NCBI GenBank assembly: GCA_020746875.1
Contig: JAGTJL010000011.1
Coordinates: 1,116,001-1,180,000, forward strand
DNA: 64,000 bases
Reading direction: 5' to 3'
From: Rhexocercosporidium sp. MPI-PUGE-AT-0058
Taxonomy: Eukaryota > Ascomycota > Leotiomycetes > Helotiales
In this document: piece by piece, positions 34,225 through 46,065 of the stretch
Position numbering within the stretch: the first letter of the stretch is position 1
Layout of the letters: each line of letters begins with the position of its first letter
Notes under the pieces: model-generated
Told to the model about the DNA's origin: nothing
The model's database searches: none
The model's input: the letters and a program-made list of their open reading frames with translations, nothing else
Translations under genes and position numbers: made by a program

Positions 34225-35453
34225 CAAATGTTCTTAAAGCTCCAACGGTCTTCCAAGCCAAGATCATACCATTTGAGCACCTGCAATCCTTGCAGCCAGC
34301 ACAATTGTAGAGGCACATTCTTCGCTGGATATCCTTTCTTCGCTGACGGTGGTCTAGAGCCGTCATCAAGCATTTCCCCGCCAACCTCAGCAAAACCCAA
34401 TACAACCGCGAATTTCATAATTACACCTTTGACAGCATCGCTCGGTCTCCCTTCGTGCGCTCCATGATTGACCTTGTTGGACACGATGAGCCTTCACCCC
34501 CCACCGGCCACCAGCAACCCAAATGCATGGTCTTCGAATGGATGGATACAGATTTGTGGCAACTGCCCGCAAGCCCCTTCAGATCGGGCTCAGAATTACC
34601 TCGCATAGTGGCACGGTTTGTGCTCGAAGCTTTGGCTGTCTTCGATTATGAGGATGGAGTGCATACAGATGTGAACCCAAATACTGTGTTCTTGTCAGGG
34701 GTGAATGGTCCATCGCCGGTTGTAAAACTTGGGGATCTAGGAAATTGTAAGTCTTTAGCAACGAAATCAACGTCATCCAAGGTTTCGAAATTGACTACTT
34801 ATCAGTGATGGCGGCTGGTCCTATGTTAAAGCTCGATATTAGGCAAGATATTTCGGTCCATCAGGCGGATTTCTGCACGACGTTATTTGAAGAGAAGCTG
34901 ATACGTCAGCGTATATAGGGAATTGTCATTCGCGCGCCTGAGGTCTGGAAGGATATCCCAATAACTCCCAAGGCTGACATCTGGAGTCTAGGCGTAACAG
35001 TAAGTCGCTATTTATTCTTATTGCTCTGTTTTTGTTTAACATAAGTTTAGTTGGCACATTGGCTGGCCGGAAAACTATATTTGGACCAGCCGACAAGATA
35101 GTGGATGGCCTCACCGACCACTGGAGTATTGCCAAGCTGATGAGACATGTTGACCTAACAGGAACACCAGACCCTTCTAAGACAGATATTGTCGATGAGT
35201 TCGCTCTTGCGGAGTATTTGAAAGAGAAACTTTCGTTCATCCCCAGAGTGGTTTAGAAGAGAGGTTCATAAAAGTTGGTAGTATTAGACATGAGTTGGAG
35301 AAAGTGGAAGGGCCCATTGAACGTGGGTATATTGACTTCATCGAGAGTCTTCTGGTTGTCAACCCCACGAGGAGACCGAGCGCTATGGAGGCATTACAAC
35401 ACCCTTGGTTAAAAGGTTCCACTGACTATGATTCGGACTGGTCGGTTGATTAG
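34225..35453 (+). pseudogene. fungal protein kinase-like gene with nonsense mutations
   Basis: The line of similarity runs as QAKIIPFEHLQ (34250 on), two TAG stops near 34308 and 34350, then NREFHNYTFDSIARSPFVRS, KCMVFEWMDTDLWQLPASPF and VHTDVNPNTVFLSGVNGPSP (in the position of the HRDLKPxN loop). Next come VVKLGDLGN (DFG position), PEVWKDIPITPKADIWSLGV (APE/DxWSLG), LAHWLAGKL, and PIERGYIDFIESLLVVNPTR with a final ALQHPWL. GTAAGT-type introns interrupt it at 34746 and 35000. Several frame changes and stops are present. Relatives form large families in some ascomycetes. The family is inferred from motifs. Confidence 0.65.
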
Positions 35454-36414
35454 AGATAGACTAGCAAGATGCCTTGTGCTCGACTTTCCACGACTCTAGC
35501 TCCAATTGACGTCAACGGCCAACTCGGCTGATAATACTCTCACCCGAGTGAGGGCATAGCTGGCTGCAGCTGTAGACACACCTTGTACAGCTGTAGGGCA
35601 TTTTCACCCAAAACGGGATTCCCGCACAGGGGATTCACGCACAAGGCGGTTCTGCACGAGTACTGTGGAGGGGAAAATTTCGCGAAAAGGATGAACGTGA
35701 AAACTGCTGTGACAAGTTGTCGCGGCGGCAGCCCCCTAGATTTTACTTTGAGGTTTGAAATCAATTGAGATGCCATGTCCCTAACTAAGAACACCATCCC
35801 AATATTTTCCACAGGAAGCATTCTCTTCACCACTGCATGAGACAGGGAGGGTATACAGATTTGGAGTTACGAAGGGACTTTAAGACCAAGCATGTTGGAA
35901 AATGAGGATATCGGTTACCGAGTAAATCAAGTTGAATCACTTAACCCCTCTAGAAAATACTATGCTTGGAATTCGTTGAACAAAATTTCATAATTGCGTC
36001 TCTGCATTATTGGCTGTGTTGGCGACCTTTCGAAGATAGGAGAGCTCGAGTGTCAAGGGGTCAGGCTAACGTATGAGCTTGGCCAACCTCGCCACATCTC
36101 CAGTAGCAATGACGATGAGATGGGGAAACCCTTCCCAAATACTAATACGACTGTCAAAGATTCCGATTCAATATTCAAGTCAAGTATCGACATGGGAAAT
36201 GAGGAAGGCCATCCAAGAAACCCATTCCTTGAAGCTGACAGGATAACGAGCGGTTTTCGTAGTATTCTAGCTCATCTGATCTTCAAATATCCCTAAACAC
36301 CACTGATACGAACCTGACGTCCGGAGTTCCTACTCTAGTATTGACTTAGCTCAAGTTCAAAATACGACCTAAAAGGACTAAGAGTGCTGGCTGGAAGTAA
36401 AAGAAAAGTAGAAC
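35454..36414. other. intergenic region
   Basis: No supported gene. A 14-base GAATTCGTTGAACA at 35969-35982 is identical to the core of the inverted termini of the MITE-like element at 55.6 kb. Confidence 0.4.
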
Positions 36415-37142
36415 TCACCCCTCATACACGACCCTATTATCCCACCCCGCCCATAACTTCTCTTTCCTAGTACTCCTGATCTTCGCCCCCGTAAAATCCC
36501 AAGTCTTATGCGTCTGACCTTTTACCAATTTGATCCCCTTCCCCATAACCTCCGACCAGCGAATACACCCATATGAGTCATTCGCGATCTGCAAGACCAC
36601 CCATCCACCACCTGTCCGAATCCTTTTATAGACCTCTTCGTACTGCTCGTTCGTCGTGATGCGATTCCAGAATTTGCTAGAGATGGCTAGGTACTTGAAA
36701 TGAAATTCTAAGGCTGGGTCGGCGGAAAGGCGTTCGACATCTCGACGAAATGTTCGGGGCCCGTTGGTGCGGATCCAGATTAGTGTGTCGAGGGAGGGAT
36801 TGGTGTAGAGTTTCCGGGGACTGAGGGTGGACAGCTTATAGCTCCGAATAGCCTCGTACCTGGCTTCGCGGCTGGTGTGGAGGAGTGGTGGGATAAGAGG
36901 ATCTAGTTTTAGTTTGGAGTGTTTGGTGGCGCTGTGGTTGTAATTGATGATGCGTGGAGTGATGCAGAGATTCCAGATCTTGAGACGGAGTTCAGTTGGT
37001 AGGGTCGGGAAGAGCGAAAATGTGGTATGCAGAGGTTCTACTGAATTTTAAGCGGTTATACATGTAATGGAGAGATTTGGTAATGTCAACCTGAAATCCG
37101 GGCACGCTCAAAATTGTTGACAAGCTCGTCGATGTTCTCCAT
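36415..37142 (-). CDS. 2EXR domain protein (225 aa)
   Basis: Exon 1 (37142-37091) and exon 2 (37040-36415) are joined by a 50-nt intron (GTTGAC donor, CGCTTAAA region, TTCAG acceptor) that keeps the frame. The start of the conserved domain reads TTFSLFPTLPTELRLKIWNL, the hallmark of the F-box-like 2EXR domain. It is followed by PPLLHTSREARYEAIRSY and FRRDVERLSADPALEFHFKY. These cytoplasmic or nuclear proteins are abundant in fungi and their role is unknown. The tail is basic (KIRSTRKEKLWAGWDN). It looks intact. Confidence 0.8.
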
Positions 37143-37667
37143 TGTGTGAGTCTTTCAACAACAAGAAATGGGAAGCCTAATCTTCAATGCGTGTTTCCCG
37201 CTATTCAAATCAGGGCTTCAGAAAGTCAGTCGAGCCTGAGGGATAATTCAAGAGGTATTTGGTTGGGGCCAGTGCGACCATATACACTCCGAAGATGACA
37301 TGACTCACACGGCAAGATCGAGCCCAAATAGGGATTCCATGAAACTAAGTGGCATGAAAATGCCCATCTCTGCCAACCCACACACTTGTTAGGATGAAAA
37401 GCAGAACCAAAGTAGAAAATAATTGGCCATGAAGAATTGTTTTCGGTCGCGAAATAACCAACGAAGGCACTAGCCTTGGCAAAATACATGGTCTCTGACA
37501 GAGGTATCGTAAATGTAGTACAATACAACATCTGAGAAATCAAAGGTTCCGAGCAGTGAATCAAAGTTTGCAATAGAAAATCGATTGTGAAAGTACCCCA
37601 AATCCCAAAGTATCCGCTCGAAAAGCGCCTTGACGCCTCACCCAGGATCAAGTCGCTGCCAACCATC
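37143..37667. other. intergenic region
   Basis: Promoter side of the 2EXR gene and 3' flank of the thioredoxin gene. Nothing else was recognised. Confidence 0.4.
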
Positions 37668-38414
37668 TTAGTCCTTATCCGCCAAATCTGCTATCGTCCC
37701 CAGCTTCTTGCCCACCTGCGTCGCAGCTCCTGTCCTCTTCTCGACCCTCTTCCCTCCAGCCATGGTGACCTGTCCTTGTCCAGACTTGTGGATATTAAAC
37801 GGGCTATTCTCTGCCGCAACATACGCATCGAACGAGAACAGACTTATGAAGTACAAGCCCAAAAAGCCAATGATCGCATCAATGACTCCCTTGAAGTTGA
37901 AGCCGCGAGACAGCGATGTGCGGGGAGTCGGTCCGCCGAGTGTTCGTCCAACAGAGGAGTATGATGGCCCAGCGGCACCGGCCATCTTAACGGCGGTTTC
38001 GATGGCATTCGTAAGTCCGCGAACGTCGGCGCCGCGAATGGTATTGATCGTGCTGCCTGATTTGAAGATCATGAAGGTTGGCATGCTGTCATTCCTTTGT
38101 TAGCATGGACTCGAGAGTCGATGGCACAAACGTACGCTCTAACGCCATATTTCTGCGCGATCTCTTGCTGGTTATCGACGTTGACTTTGGTGAAGGTGAT
38201 CTTATTTGGCTTCGAGTATTTCGCTGCGAGGGACTCATAGGCAGGTGCGATTGTTTTGCAGGGTCCGCACCAGTCTGCATAGACTGAGAGGCATGTTAGG
38301 TGGAAGGTAAGGAGGGGGAGGAAGTGGGGCCATACAATCTGCAATGACGATAGTTGATGAGCCCAGCAATTTGCTGAACTCCGCTGAGGATCCAATACTG
38401 ACGGAAGAAGGCAT
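37668..38414 (-). CDS. thioredoxin with hydrophobic C-terminal extension (214 aa)
   Basis: Three exons (38414-38336, 38283-38136, 38085-37668) with introns of 52 and 50 nt join in frame. The first 105 residues are a classical thioredoxin: VIADFYADWCGPCKTIAPAY with the redox CGPC at residues 32-35, KVNVDNQQEIAQKYGVRAMP with the cis-Pro, and TFMIFKSG. The extension of about 100 residues contains a likely membrane helix (GVIDAIIGFLGLYFISLFSF) and a Lys/Gly-rich end, so the protein may be tail-anchored with the redox domain in the cytosol. Similar extended thioredoxins occur in fungi. The gene looks intact. Confidence 0.88.
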
Positions 38415-39133
38415 CGTGATCTGTTTGCTTTGAGTTGCGAGGTTTTGGTGCGGGAGAGGAAGTTGAAGCTTCTCGATATGTAAGCTCCAAGTGGACATCT
38501 GGTTTCCTGGAGCTTGAACTCGGCTCGGATATATGATTTGCCGACATTTAGCCGAAATTTCACCAAGTCAACAAAGTTCAGTGTCCCCGTTTTCCTGGCT
38601 CAAGACCCTCTATAAAAGAATCGGTATATACTGGCACGAAGTTTAAGTTAGTTTGATTTTCTCTCGCAACTCAAATTAACTATATCCATCCCTTTCAGAC
38701 CACTCCACTGCCACACATGTCCACATTATGACCCAAAACCTGGATGAAGCATGGGATAGTCCCCAGGCGAGAACCGGGTCAACAATATTCTTTATATTCT
38801 AACAGGCAATTAACTTTTTCCATAAGATCTTGGGCCAGAATTTAGTCACATCTTGAAGCACATGGAGAGGAAATGTCAAAAGGTCTCATTTGGAAGTTCA
38901 AACAGGTAGAAATGACGAGGTGGGAAGTGTGGTAAATATGATTATTAGAAAGACCAATTTAAAAATCTCGCAAACGAACTTCTATCTCCCTCTATGTCCA
39001 GTCACTTTCTGTTCCCGCAATGTAAAAGAAAATGCCTCCACTTGGCTCAGCCAGGATCATCCCCTGGCATCTCAGACCGCCCATAAGTGTTGTGGCTGAA
39101 AAAGAGAGGCATCCATAATTCTCCCGTTTGAAT
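38415..39133. other. intergenic region
   Basis: Probable promoter of the thioredoxin gene, with a pyrimidine-rich stretch. No additional gene. Confidence 0.4.
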
Positions 39134-39589
39134 CTAGTCCATGACGAACATATTGCAATAGAAAGGGCAAGAGCACGTATGTCCACCACTCAAGGATGAG
39201 CCCGAACAAGCACAGTCCTCAAATGCATACCGTCTTCCATCGTAGGTAAACCATGGTGTCCACCAGTTTATTCCAGGTCGGCTCTCCGAGCCCAGAAGGA
39301 GAGGCTTGCTGAAGCTAAGTCCCCAGCTGAGTATTTTAGTTTCTCCTGGGACTGTAACTGTCTTTTGGCCGAGTGGGAGACAGGTGGACGAGTAGATGAA
39401 GGCTGCCGCGGAGGTCTCAGGATCAGTGAGGTCGAGAACGCCGCCGCTGTTAGTTCGGTAGTTTAAGAGGCATGTTGTTGCATCCTTGCTAGGGGTGCAA
39501 GGAAGAGTATCAGCGGGGACGATGACGGCGACGGCGCTGTAGGCTGTTGTGAAGGCAGCGAATGCCAGGAAGACTGTTTTGAATTGCAT
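39134..39589 (-). CDS. secreted cysteine-containing protein (151 aa)
   Basis: A single frame begins with a signal peptide (MQFKTVFLAFAAFTTAYSAV). The mature part contains eight cysteines, with CTPSKDATTC near the start and a cluster CACSGSS, HTCSCPFYC near the end. Trp- and Gly-rich segments (GINWWTPWFTYDGRRYAF) lie between. No known family was recognised. Size, secretion and cysteine pattern fit an effector or small surface protein. The end and start contexts look normal. Confidence 0.65.
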   Translation of the reverse strand: MQFKTVFLAFAAFTTAYSAVAVIVPADTLPCTPSKDATTCLLNYRTNSGGVLDLTDPETSAAAFIYSSTCLPLGQKTVTVPGETKILSWGLSFSKPLLLGSESRPGINWWTPWFTYDGRRYAFEDCACSGSSLSGGHTCSCPFYCNMFVMD

Positions 39590-40961
39590 CGAACGATGTA
39601 GATGTTGTATTGAGATGTGCTTGAAGTCGTATGTAATAGATGGTAAAAGGTGTATTCGTTGAAGTAGAGTTTGTAAAAGAAGTAGAATGGGAGAAAGGGG
39701 AGGATAGTATTTGTAGCAGGGAAAGTCTTGGTCTGATCATTCACAGTCCTAAATTTATGACTGATCTACTAATCGTCCGCCGCAAGTAGAGCTGGAAGTT
39801 GAGTGAATAAAATGTTTCTGTCAGAATACCATAGTTGAGCCTTTGAACCTCGTCATCTGACTCCTTTATCACCGCTGTGAATGCATAAAGTGAAGTGCCC
39901 TATAGAAACTAGACCAGAAGGTTGGTCCCGCTGAGTACCTAAAGAGAATCAGAAGATTACTTGCTGGCAAGATGTCATATCGCTTGACGAATGTGCTTCG
40001 AAGACTGATGATTTGAAAGGATCGGACAGGAGTGAAGAAGAGTTACTCACAACATGGCTACCCTGGACCGAGCTCGTGTCAACAGCTCCGTGAATGGAAT
40101 ACCAGCGTCATGGCACCACGGACAGTAGCCACCGTAGTAGCCAGCTGCTTTATACTCAGTCTCGGACGAAGCTAAAGTCTCCATGGCTTCGCACGGATAT
40201 TATGCATGAGCTACGACATGGTTTTCATTTTGTCTCAACCAATAGCGGGTATGTTTACTCCTGGAGTGCTTCGAATGGGGGACTTGATCCGCAGTGGTGT
40301 GTCCAAAAGCCTATCGCATCATTCTTGAACGTAGTAACCGACTAAATGTCCACAAGAGGCCAGTAGCAGTCTCGATAAATTCAAAAACTGCCATATAGGA
40401 AAAGAGGTGCATCGTGAAAGGTTTGATTTGATTGCCAATATCAGAACATTAACGATCGCATATTCGGCACGCAGAATCCACTTCCCCTCTCCAAACCGCT
40501 TCACTAAGGCCATCTATCTGAATTAACGGTTGTTTTGCTCTATTATTTTGCCTAGATCAAGCTGAGCGGTGCCGTTAATTGCATAGCCTTGCTTTCGGGT
40601 ATGAATCACAGTATCTCAAGTCACTGTGAGCCTTTGAAATGAAAATGGCAGGCGATCTTTCCTAGAGCTGAAGACATTTCTAACGCCGCCGGAAATTTAA
40701 AACCTTCAGGAAGGTTGTATCCGCTTCTCCGTCCGGCTTGGCGTATCTTTTGACATTGTGATCAACCTTGCTTCTGTATTCAAGATCCTTCTCTTGCAAA
40801 ATTCGGTTTGGATCACTTGCGGGTGAGTTGTGTTGGTTTGTCCTGTTCGCGTGTCTAGCAAACATTAAGCAAGAAGTATAATGTCAGCTATGGGAAAGCG
40901 CAGTATTCGAGCGTCATCGTATGTATTAAATTAATTCTCCACTGAAAAGATAACGATGATT
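39590..40961. other. intergenic region
   Basis: No supported gene. Frames at 40094-40345 and 40319-40513 show no domain. Confidence 0.35.
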
Positions 40962-41938
40962 CTATTCCAGACATTGCCACCAGCAATGTGATAAAACATG
41001 ATCTATGGTTGTCCTACATGCCGGATCCAAATTCGTCATCCCCGATATCATATCCTGTGCCGCTGAATCAAGCTCTCGGGACCACCAGGTAATGTCAATT
41101 CAGGTTGATCTTTAGCTGCGAGAGCTGCTATCTCGAATGATTCCCTCATGGCTTCACACCAATTCTTGCCATTGACTTGCTTGTAAAGTCCTTCGGGAAC
41201 TGGCCCAAAGTGAAATGCCGAGTAAGAATCTCTTGTTCTGCGGATATGCCTTGTTTTGCAAGCACTTTGTAATCATTCAGTAGCAAAAACTCTCCACCAC
41301 CTAGCGTGTAAATGCACTGCGAACAGTAAATTAGACTCTATAACTAACTTTATATAGAGTGCACTTACGACAAGACCAAAGGATAAAATTTCTGACGCTC
41401 TTGTCACGCCTCTTCCAGTCTGTCCTTCTGGACTACGCCACATTGCATTTCCTATTGCATAAGGGGTTTCCCGTGCCTTGCCTCCTTCAGATTTGAAAGC
41501 GAAATCAAAATCGCCCAGAGCTACATCGCTGACTGTCTTTTGGCCGTCGCTGTCACTCGTCCAGTTGACTTAGATATTATCAGGCTTTACGTCTGCCAAT
41601 TAAGGTTAGTGTTTTGATAAAATTGCAAATCATGGAAAATGCACTAATGTGGATCCAGTCTCTCGCATGAAGCCCTTGAATCGCCTCTCCCACATGTTGT
41701 AGAATGTTTTTTTTTTCATTCCATTACAGCGAAATTAGGATCGTTCTGAATTATGGCAAGTAGGGTATCTCTGAAATATGGATAGACTAGAATATCTTCT
41801 GTTTCGTTGCAGTCGACATGTATTCGAAGGCGACGAGAGCCAGCAAACTCTGCAGTGAGTGTTCGCGAGAGCGCGTAGAAAGATCTACCTACGGGTTTGA
41901 GAACAAAAAACTCGTTTCGGGACCTAGGAGATATGGGT
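40962..41938 (-). pseudogene. protein kinase-like gene, full length but broken
   Basis: On the minus strand an N-lobe segment (NEFFVLKPVGRSFYALSRTL, EFAGSRRLRIHVDCNETEDI, LVYPYFRDTLLAII) is followed by DVKPDNI interrupted by TAA near 41574. Then come VALGDFDFAFK (DFG position), PYAIGNAMWRSPEGQTGRGV, the C-lobe piece KQVNGKNWCEAMRESFEIAA and, after a frame change, MISGMTNLDPACRTTIDHVL ending at 40962. The order matches a complete fungal kinase. The stop in the catalytic loop and the frameshift in the C-lobe show inactivation. Confidence 0.65.
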
Positions 41939-42408
41939 CAGGCATGCTGTCGTTCCATCCTTCTCAGAACATACTCGGCTTTCAGGACACTTAGCTCTCT
42001 TCCCGCTGTCGCTGGAGCACTGTGTCCGGCACATGTACGCGACCGGATTTGCCGATTACACTGGACGCCATTCTGATACCTGTACGGTAAGTAAGTCGAT
42101 CGAAAGATTTGGGACAGGTAAGGGGTTTGAGAAACATCGAGGCAGCAAGTCCAGTGGGAAAAGCCAGGACGAAGGGATAAATGCAGAAACGGGTTAAGTG
42201 AGTTTCCAGTCACCAAATGATCTAGGCGCGTAAAACAGCCTTTTGGCCTGATCGCAAAGGCTAGGCGCACTGCTAGTCATGTATGGGCATGCTCATGTGC
42301 ACGTGGGTTCAGGAACTACTGAGTGGCACTTTGTAAAGTAGGGCTTTCTTCTCTTCTTCCTGACCAGAATATGAGTGAATTTTCAATTTGAATATGGAGT
42401 AATCATGA
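41939..42408. other. intergenic region
   Basis: Nothing supported. It is the 3' flank of the aquaporin gene. Confidence 0.35.
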
Positions 42409-44293
42409 TCAAGAAATAATCCGCTTGAACCCCCACCAACTCCTCCTCGCATCCTCCTTCGCCTTCCTCCTAGCCAATCTTCTCTTCCCTCTGGGATAAT
42501 TGACTGGACTCTCCCCACCAACGAAGATAGCCGCATCGTAAAACAATCCTCCAACAAGCCCGCCACTAACAGTCGCTCCCCAAGCACCGTAAATCCACCA
42601 CGCATCTCTGATCGTAAAAACTTGTCCACCATAGCCGACAGCCGCAGCTGCTATCCTGGGTCCCAGGTCTCGGGCGGGGTTTAAGCAGGCACTTGTGTTG
42701 TAGCCGAATGCCATTGTCAGGACAGTGACTAGGAGCCCGACGATCAGGGCGTGCATGCCTGCTCCTGGAGGAGCGTTCGAGTCGTCTCCCAAAGCTAGGA
42801 TAGCACATGCGAGTATTGCAGTAGCAACGAATTCATTGGCGAAGCCTGTGCCAGCACCAGCGAATGAGGCGGGTTGGGAGAAGAAGGATGTGCTAGTACC
42901 ACCGGCAGATAGTCCGACGGTGGAGCTGCTGCCCCCGTGAGCTCCAATAGAGTCGCCAACAGCATCAAAGGCATCGATGGCGTCTTTGTATAGGCCGTAG
43001 GCTATCAACCCGGCTAGGAAAGCTCCGAATATTTGAGCAGATATATATACTGGGGCTTTTCGAAATGGAAATCCGCGGTAAAGACATAGCATCAGCGAGA
43101 TGGCAGGGTTGAGATGAGCTCCTGAAATACCACCTGCAATATAAATTCCGATGGTAATACCGAGTCCCCAAGCCCAGTTAGTAGATTGATACGATCCGGA
43201 GGTGTCGTTGGAGGTCTGGACAGCAAGGTTGGTGCAAAGACCAACTAGGACTGCAACCATTGTCTGAACGTCATTAGCACCAGCCTAGAGGGAAGAACAG
43301 CAGCGAATTTACGGCTAGACACTCCGCAAGAGGCTCTCTAAAACGCGCTCGGAATTCTGCCCACGAATTATGCATATCTCGTTCCTCTTCGAGATATTGT
43401 TCTTCCTCGCCATCTTCCACAGGCCACTCGTCAAGCTTCTCGCCTGCTTCAAGATCAATGTCGGCTGGGTCTAGTCCTGTTCGGCGACCATTAAAGGAAT
43501 CGACATTGGAGTCCAATATTACCCGAGATGGAACTTCCGGTACACTTAACAACCTATTCATGCTCCGTTCCCCCAGGTCTCCATGTCGATCATCAAAAGG
43601 ATCAGGCCGTCTGACAGGATCCTCTCGACTGTGCCAATCATCCAGATGATTGCTTTTCTCATTTAACGGAGACAAAGTTGTGTCGACAACACTGTTACGC
43701 GATCCAGCCCTCTGGACTGTACTTTCAGTATTGGGCCTTCGACTTCTCTGATGTCCATATCCACGATTACTGCATCGTTCTCGACACTCAACTGGGTCTT
43801 TCCCAGCATCGTCCCTTTGGTCGTTGATCATTCCAACTTGCGGTATTACATCCGAGCTACCTGGCTCTTCTATCTCTGCTTCCGCATCCTCGACTGTTCC
43901 TTGTTCGTCATCACCACGACCCCTCCTCATTCCCTGCCGCACAACCCTCGGTAGTGGCTTCGCCAGTCCCCATAGCGGTGTATTTTGTCCCTTCTGGTAT
44001 GCTGGGTTGTACTCGTGATAGGTGGGGTCGATATAGCTTACCCCATGAGCTGGAAGACTCGTACCTCCTGCGAGTGAAAATGGCTGCTGGGGAGGTCTGC
44101 GAGAAGACTTAGTGGAATGATCGCGGAGTAGCTTCTGCCGGTCAGCTCTTGAACGTCGGCTTTGTTCGTTCGTGTGGTAGGTCGGACGAGATGTTCCTGT
44201 CGTAGGAGGTTCTCGGGAACTTTGAAGACTGATGGTGATATCTTGCCGGTCCTGGAGATCCCCTCTCCTATTCTTATTCTGATTCTGCGCCAT
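42409..44293 (-). CDS. aquaglyceroporin (MIP family) with long N-terminal tail (611 aa)
   Basis: Two exons (44293-43313 and 43263-42409) are separated by a 49-nt intron (GTAAAT, GCTAATGAC, TTCAG). The first 320 residues are a hydrophilic, Arg/Ser/Asp-rich cytoplasmic tail. The channel then follows: REPLAECLATMVAVLVGLCT, SGAHLNPAISLM with NPA at about residue 379, and TSACLNPARDLGPR with the second NPA at about 522. Six membrane segments can be seen. The long N-terminal tail and the acidic stretch (GEEEQYLEEERD) just before the channel resemble Yfl054/Fps1-type fungal glycerol facilitators, which regulate glycerol efflux in osmotic stress. The ATG at 44293 is the first in frame; the frame upstream lacks ATG. 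Confidence 0.88.
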
Positions 44294-45081
44294 TGAGTCC
44301 GCAAATGTAGCAATTGGAAAACCGAAAGCCCAACAAGAAAAGTGTGCAATCACAAGAGATAATCAGAAAAAGACCTACCGTAGATACTTAAATCTTCCAG
44401 AGAAACTCAAAAGCGTTGCGTCATGTCAAAACATGCTTTGATTTGCCACGAGTGGGAGAGGCCATGCATGCGTTTTGAAACGGGATGGGAAATCTTCCAA
44501 GGCATAGAAGAATTCCATGCCGATTGTATTCCGTGGATCCACGTTACTTCGGAGTTGATTTGTGAAGGTGTTGAGGTTTGGTGGGGATGGTGGAGCTTGA
44601 TGAAGTTCGTGCCCGGAATCGAGCTCCTGGCGAGAGACGCTAGGATCTAGGGGCACGTGAACATCTTTCTTGTTTTGATGACATCCCATACAGTAAGCGT
44701 CAGCAGAAGTTCTTGATCTGATCGTTTGATAAGATTTAAGAGTCATTTTAGGAAACTTGCGTAGGCTTTGAAAATATCTTTATATAACTTCCCCATGTGA
44801 GATCATCATTGAAAGAAGGTTAAAAGGGTTCCACTTGCTGACACTGTGGCTGTGCATCCCGTGCTTGGCTGTACCTAAAGGTCCCTGAAACGCACAAGGT
44901 CCAGGGGGAAAAAAGGGGATACTAGAAGTTTATTATCACGTAGTAGATCACATGGGGAATGCGGAGGACAATAGAATACAGTATAAAACGTCAGGTAATT
45001 TCATCATAGCTCTTCATCGATTAATTGAAGTATTTTCCCTATTGATCGCTCGTAATATACTCATTACCACTTCCTCCCAAA
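44294..45081. other. intergenic region with a doubtful 106-codon frame
   Basis: A minus-strand frame at 44746-44426 begins with ATG and includes ADAYCMGCHQNKKDVHVP, but has no known domain. It may be a small gene or leader sequence of the aquaporin transcript. Nothing else was seen. Confidence 0.3.
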
Positions 45082-46065
45082 TCATTTCATCCAGTGCTTT
45101 CTCAAATATGTCTCTACATCCACTGCCTTGACTAGGGGACAGAGACTGTTCACAACAGGCTCAAAAATCATCTCCCCAAAAATATCGGTAGCGGTTTGCA
45201 ACTTCAACTCAAGCCACAACTGCTTCAAGGACAATGGAGATTCCAAGCTTGCAATCTCCTTCTCCAACCCAGACTTCGTCAAAGGGGTAACTACAAACTT
45301 CTTACCCCGTACTTCTTCACACAGCTCCAGCAACTCATCGAATCGAATATTCGACCCCACAATATTCATATCAGTCTCCCAACTCTCCAGCTCCAAAGCA
45401 GCAGCGACGAACTCTCCAACGTTATCAATCTCTGTGAGCGTTATTCCTGGGTACCCACCATCCTCTCGCATAGGTATCTCGGCCGTCGCAGAAGACAACG
45501 AGATCAAAAACGCCCCGCTTCCATCCGGCATATCACCTTCTCTATCAACTCCAGCACAAGCCTTTTCTTCGACCTCTTTGTCATCTGAGCATCCGACTCC
45601 CAAATAATTCATGAACGTGCCGACATTGAATCTAGCCCATTGGATATTGCTTCTCTCACAAGCCTCCCAGACGGGGGGCTTGGCCATATTTAACATGGTG
45701 ACTTTCCTCGTTCCAGCGGGCGGGGAAGCCCAGTCACTAGGCACGAATCTCTTCGCTCCAGCTCGAACTGCAGCTTCAAGGAGGGAGATTTGATGGGTGA
45801 CGTGAGTTTCATCTTTGCCCAAGATTACCGAAATGACTGTGTGACTTCCCTTCAGGGCTGCATCGAGAGAGGGAGGCGACGAGTAGTCAACCTTTCGGAT
45901 TTCGAAAGATGAGCTTAGTAGTTTGCTTGCCCAGCTCGGTGGCTCATCAGAGCGTGAGAGAATGACGGGTTTCCATTTTCCATCTGGATAGGCTGTGATG
46001 ATCGCCTGAGTAATTGAGCGTCCAAGGCTCTTGGATGTACCGCCGGCAATGACTACGAGTGGCAT
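45082..46065 (-). CDS. NmrA-like / isoflavone reductase-type NAD(P)-binding protein (327 aa)
   Basis: A single exon starts with a Rossmann nucleotide-binding segment (PLVVIAGGTSKSLGRSITQA). It continues with VISVILGKDETHVTHQISLL, AAVRAGAKRFVPSDWASPPA and RSNIQWARFNVGTFMNYLGV, the order seen in NmrA-like/PCBER-type reductases of fungi. A GITLTEIDNVGEFVAAALEL segment follows and helps define the substrate side. Likely cytosolic, acting as an oxidoreductase on small aromatic metabolites or as a redox sensor. The glycine motif is GGTSKSLG rather than the classic GxxGxxG, common in fungal members. The frame is intact. Confidence 0.85.
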   Translation of the reverse strand: MPLVVIAGGTSKSLGRSITQAIITAYPDGKWKPVILSRSDEPPSWASKLLSSSFEIRKVDYSSPPSLDAALKGSHTVISVILGKDETHVTHQISLLEAAVRAGAKRFVPSDWASPPAGTRKVTMLNMAKPPVWEACERSNIQWARFNVGTFMNYLGVGCSDDKEVEEKACAGVDREGDMPDGSGAFLISLSSATAEIPMREDGGYPGITLTEIDNVGEFVAAALELESWETDMNIVGSNIRFDELLELCEEVRGKKFVVTPLTKSGLEKEIASLESPLSLKQLWLELKLQTATDIFGEMIFEPVVNSLCPLVKAVDVETYLRKHWMK

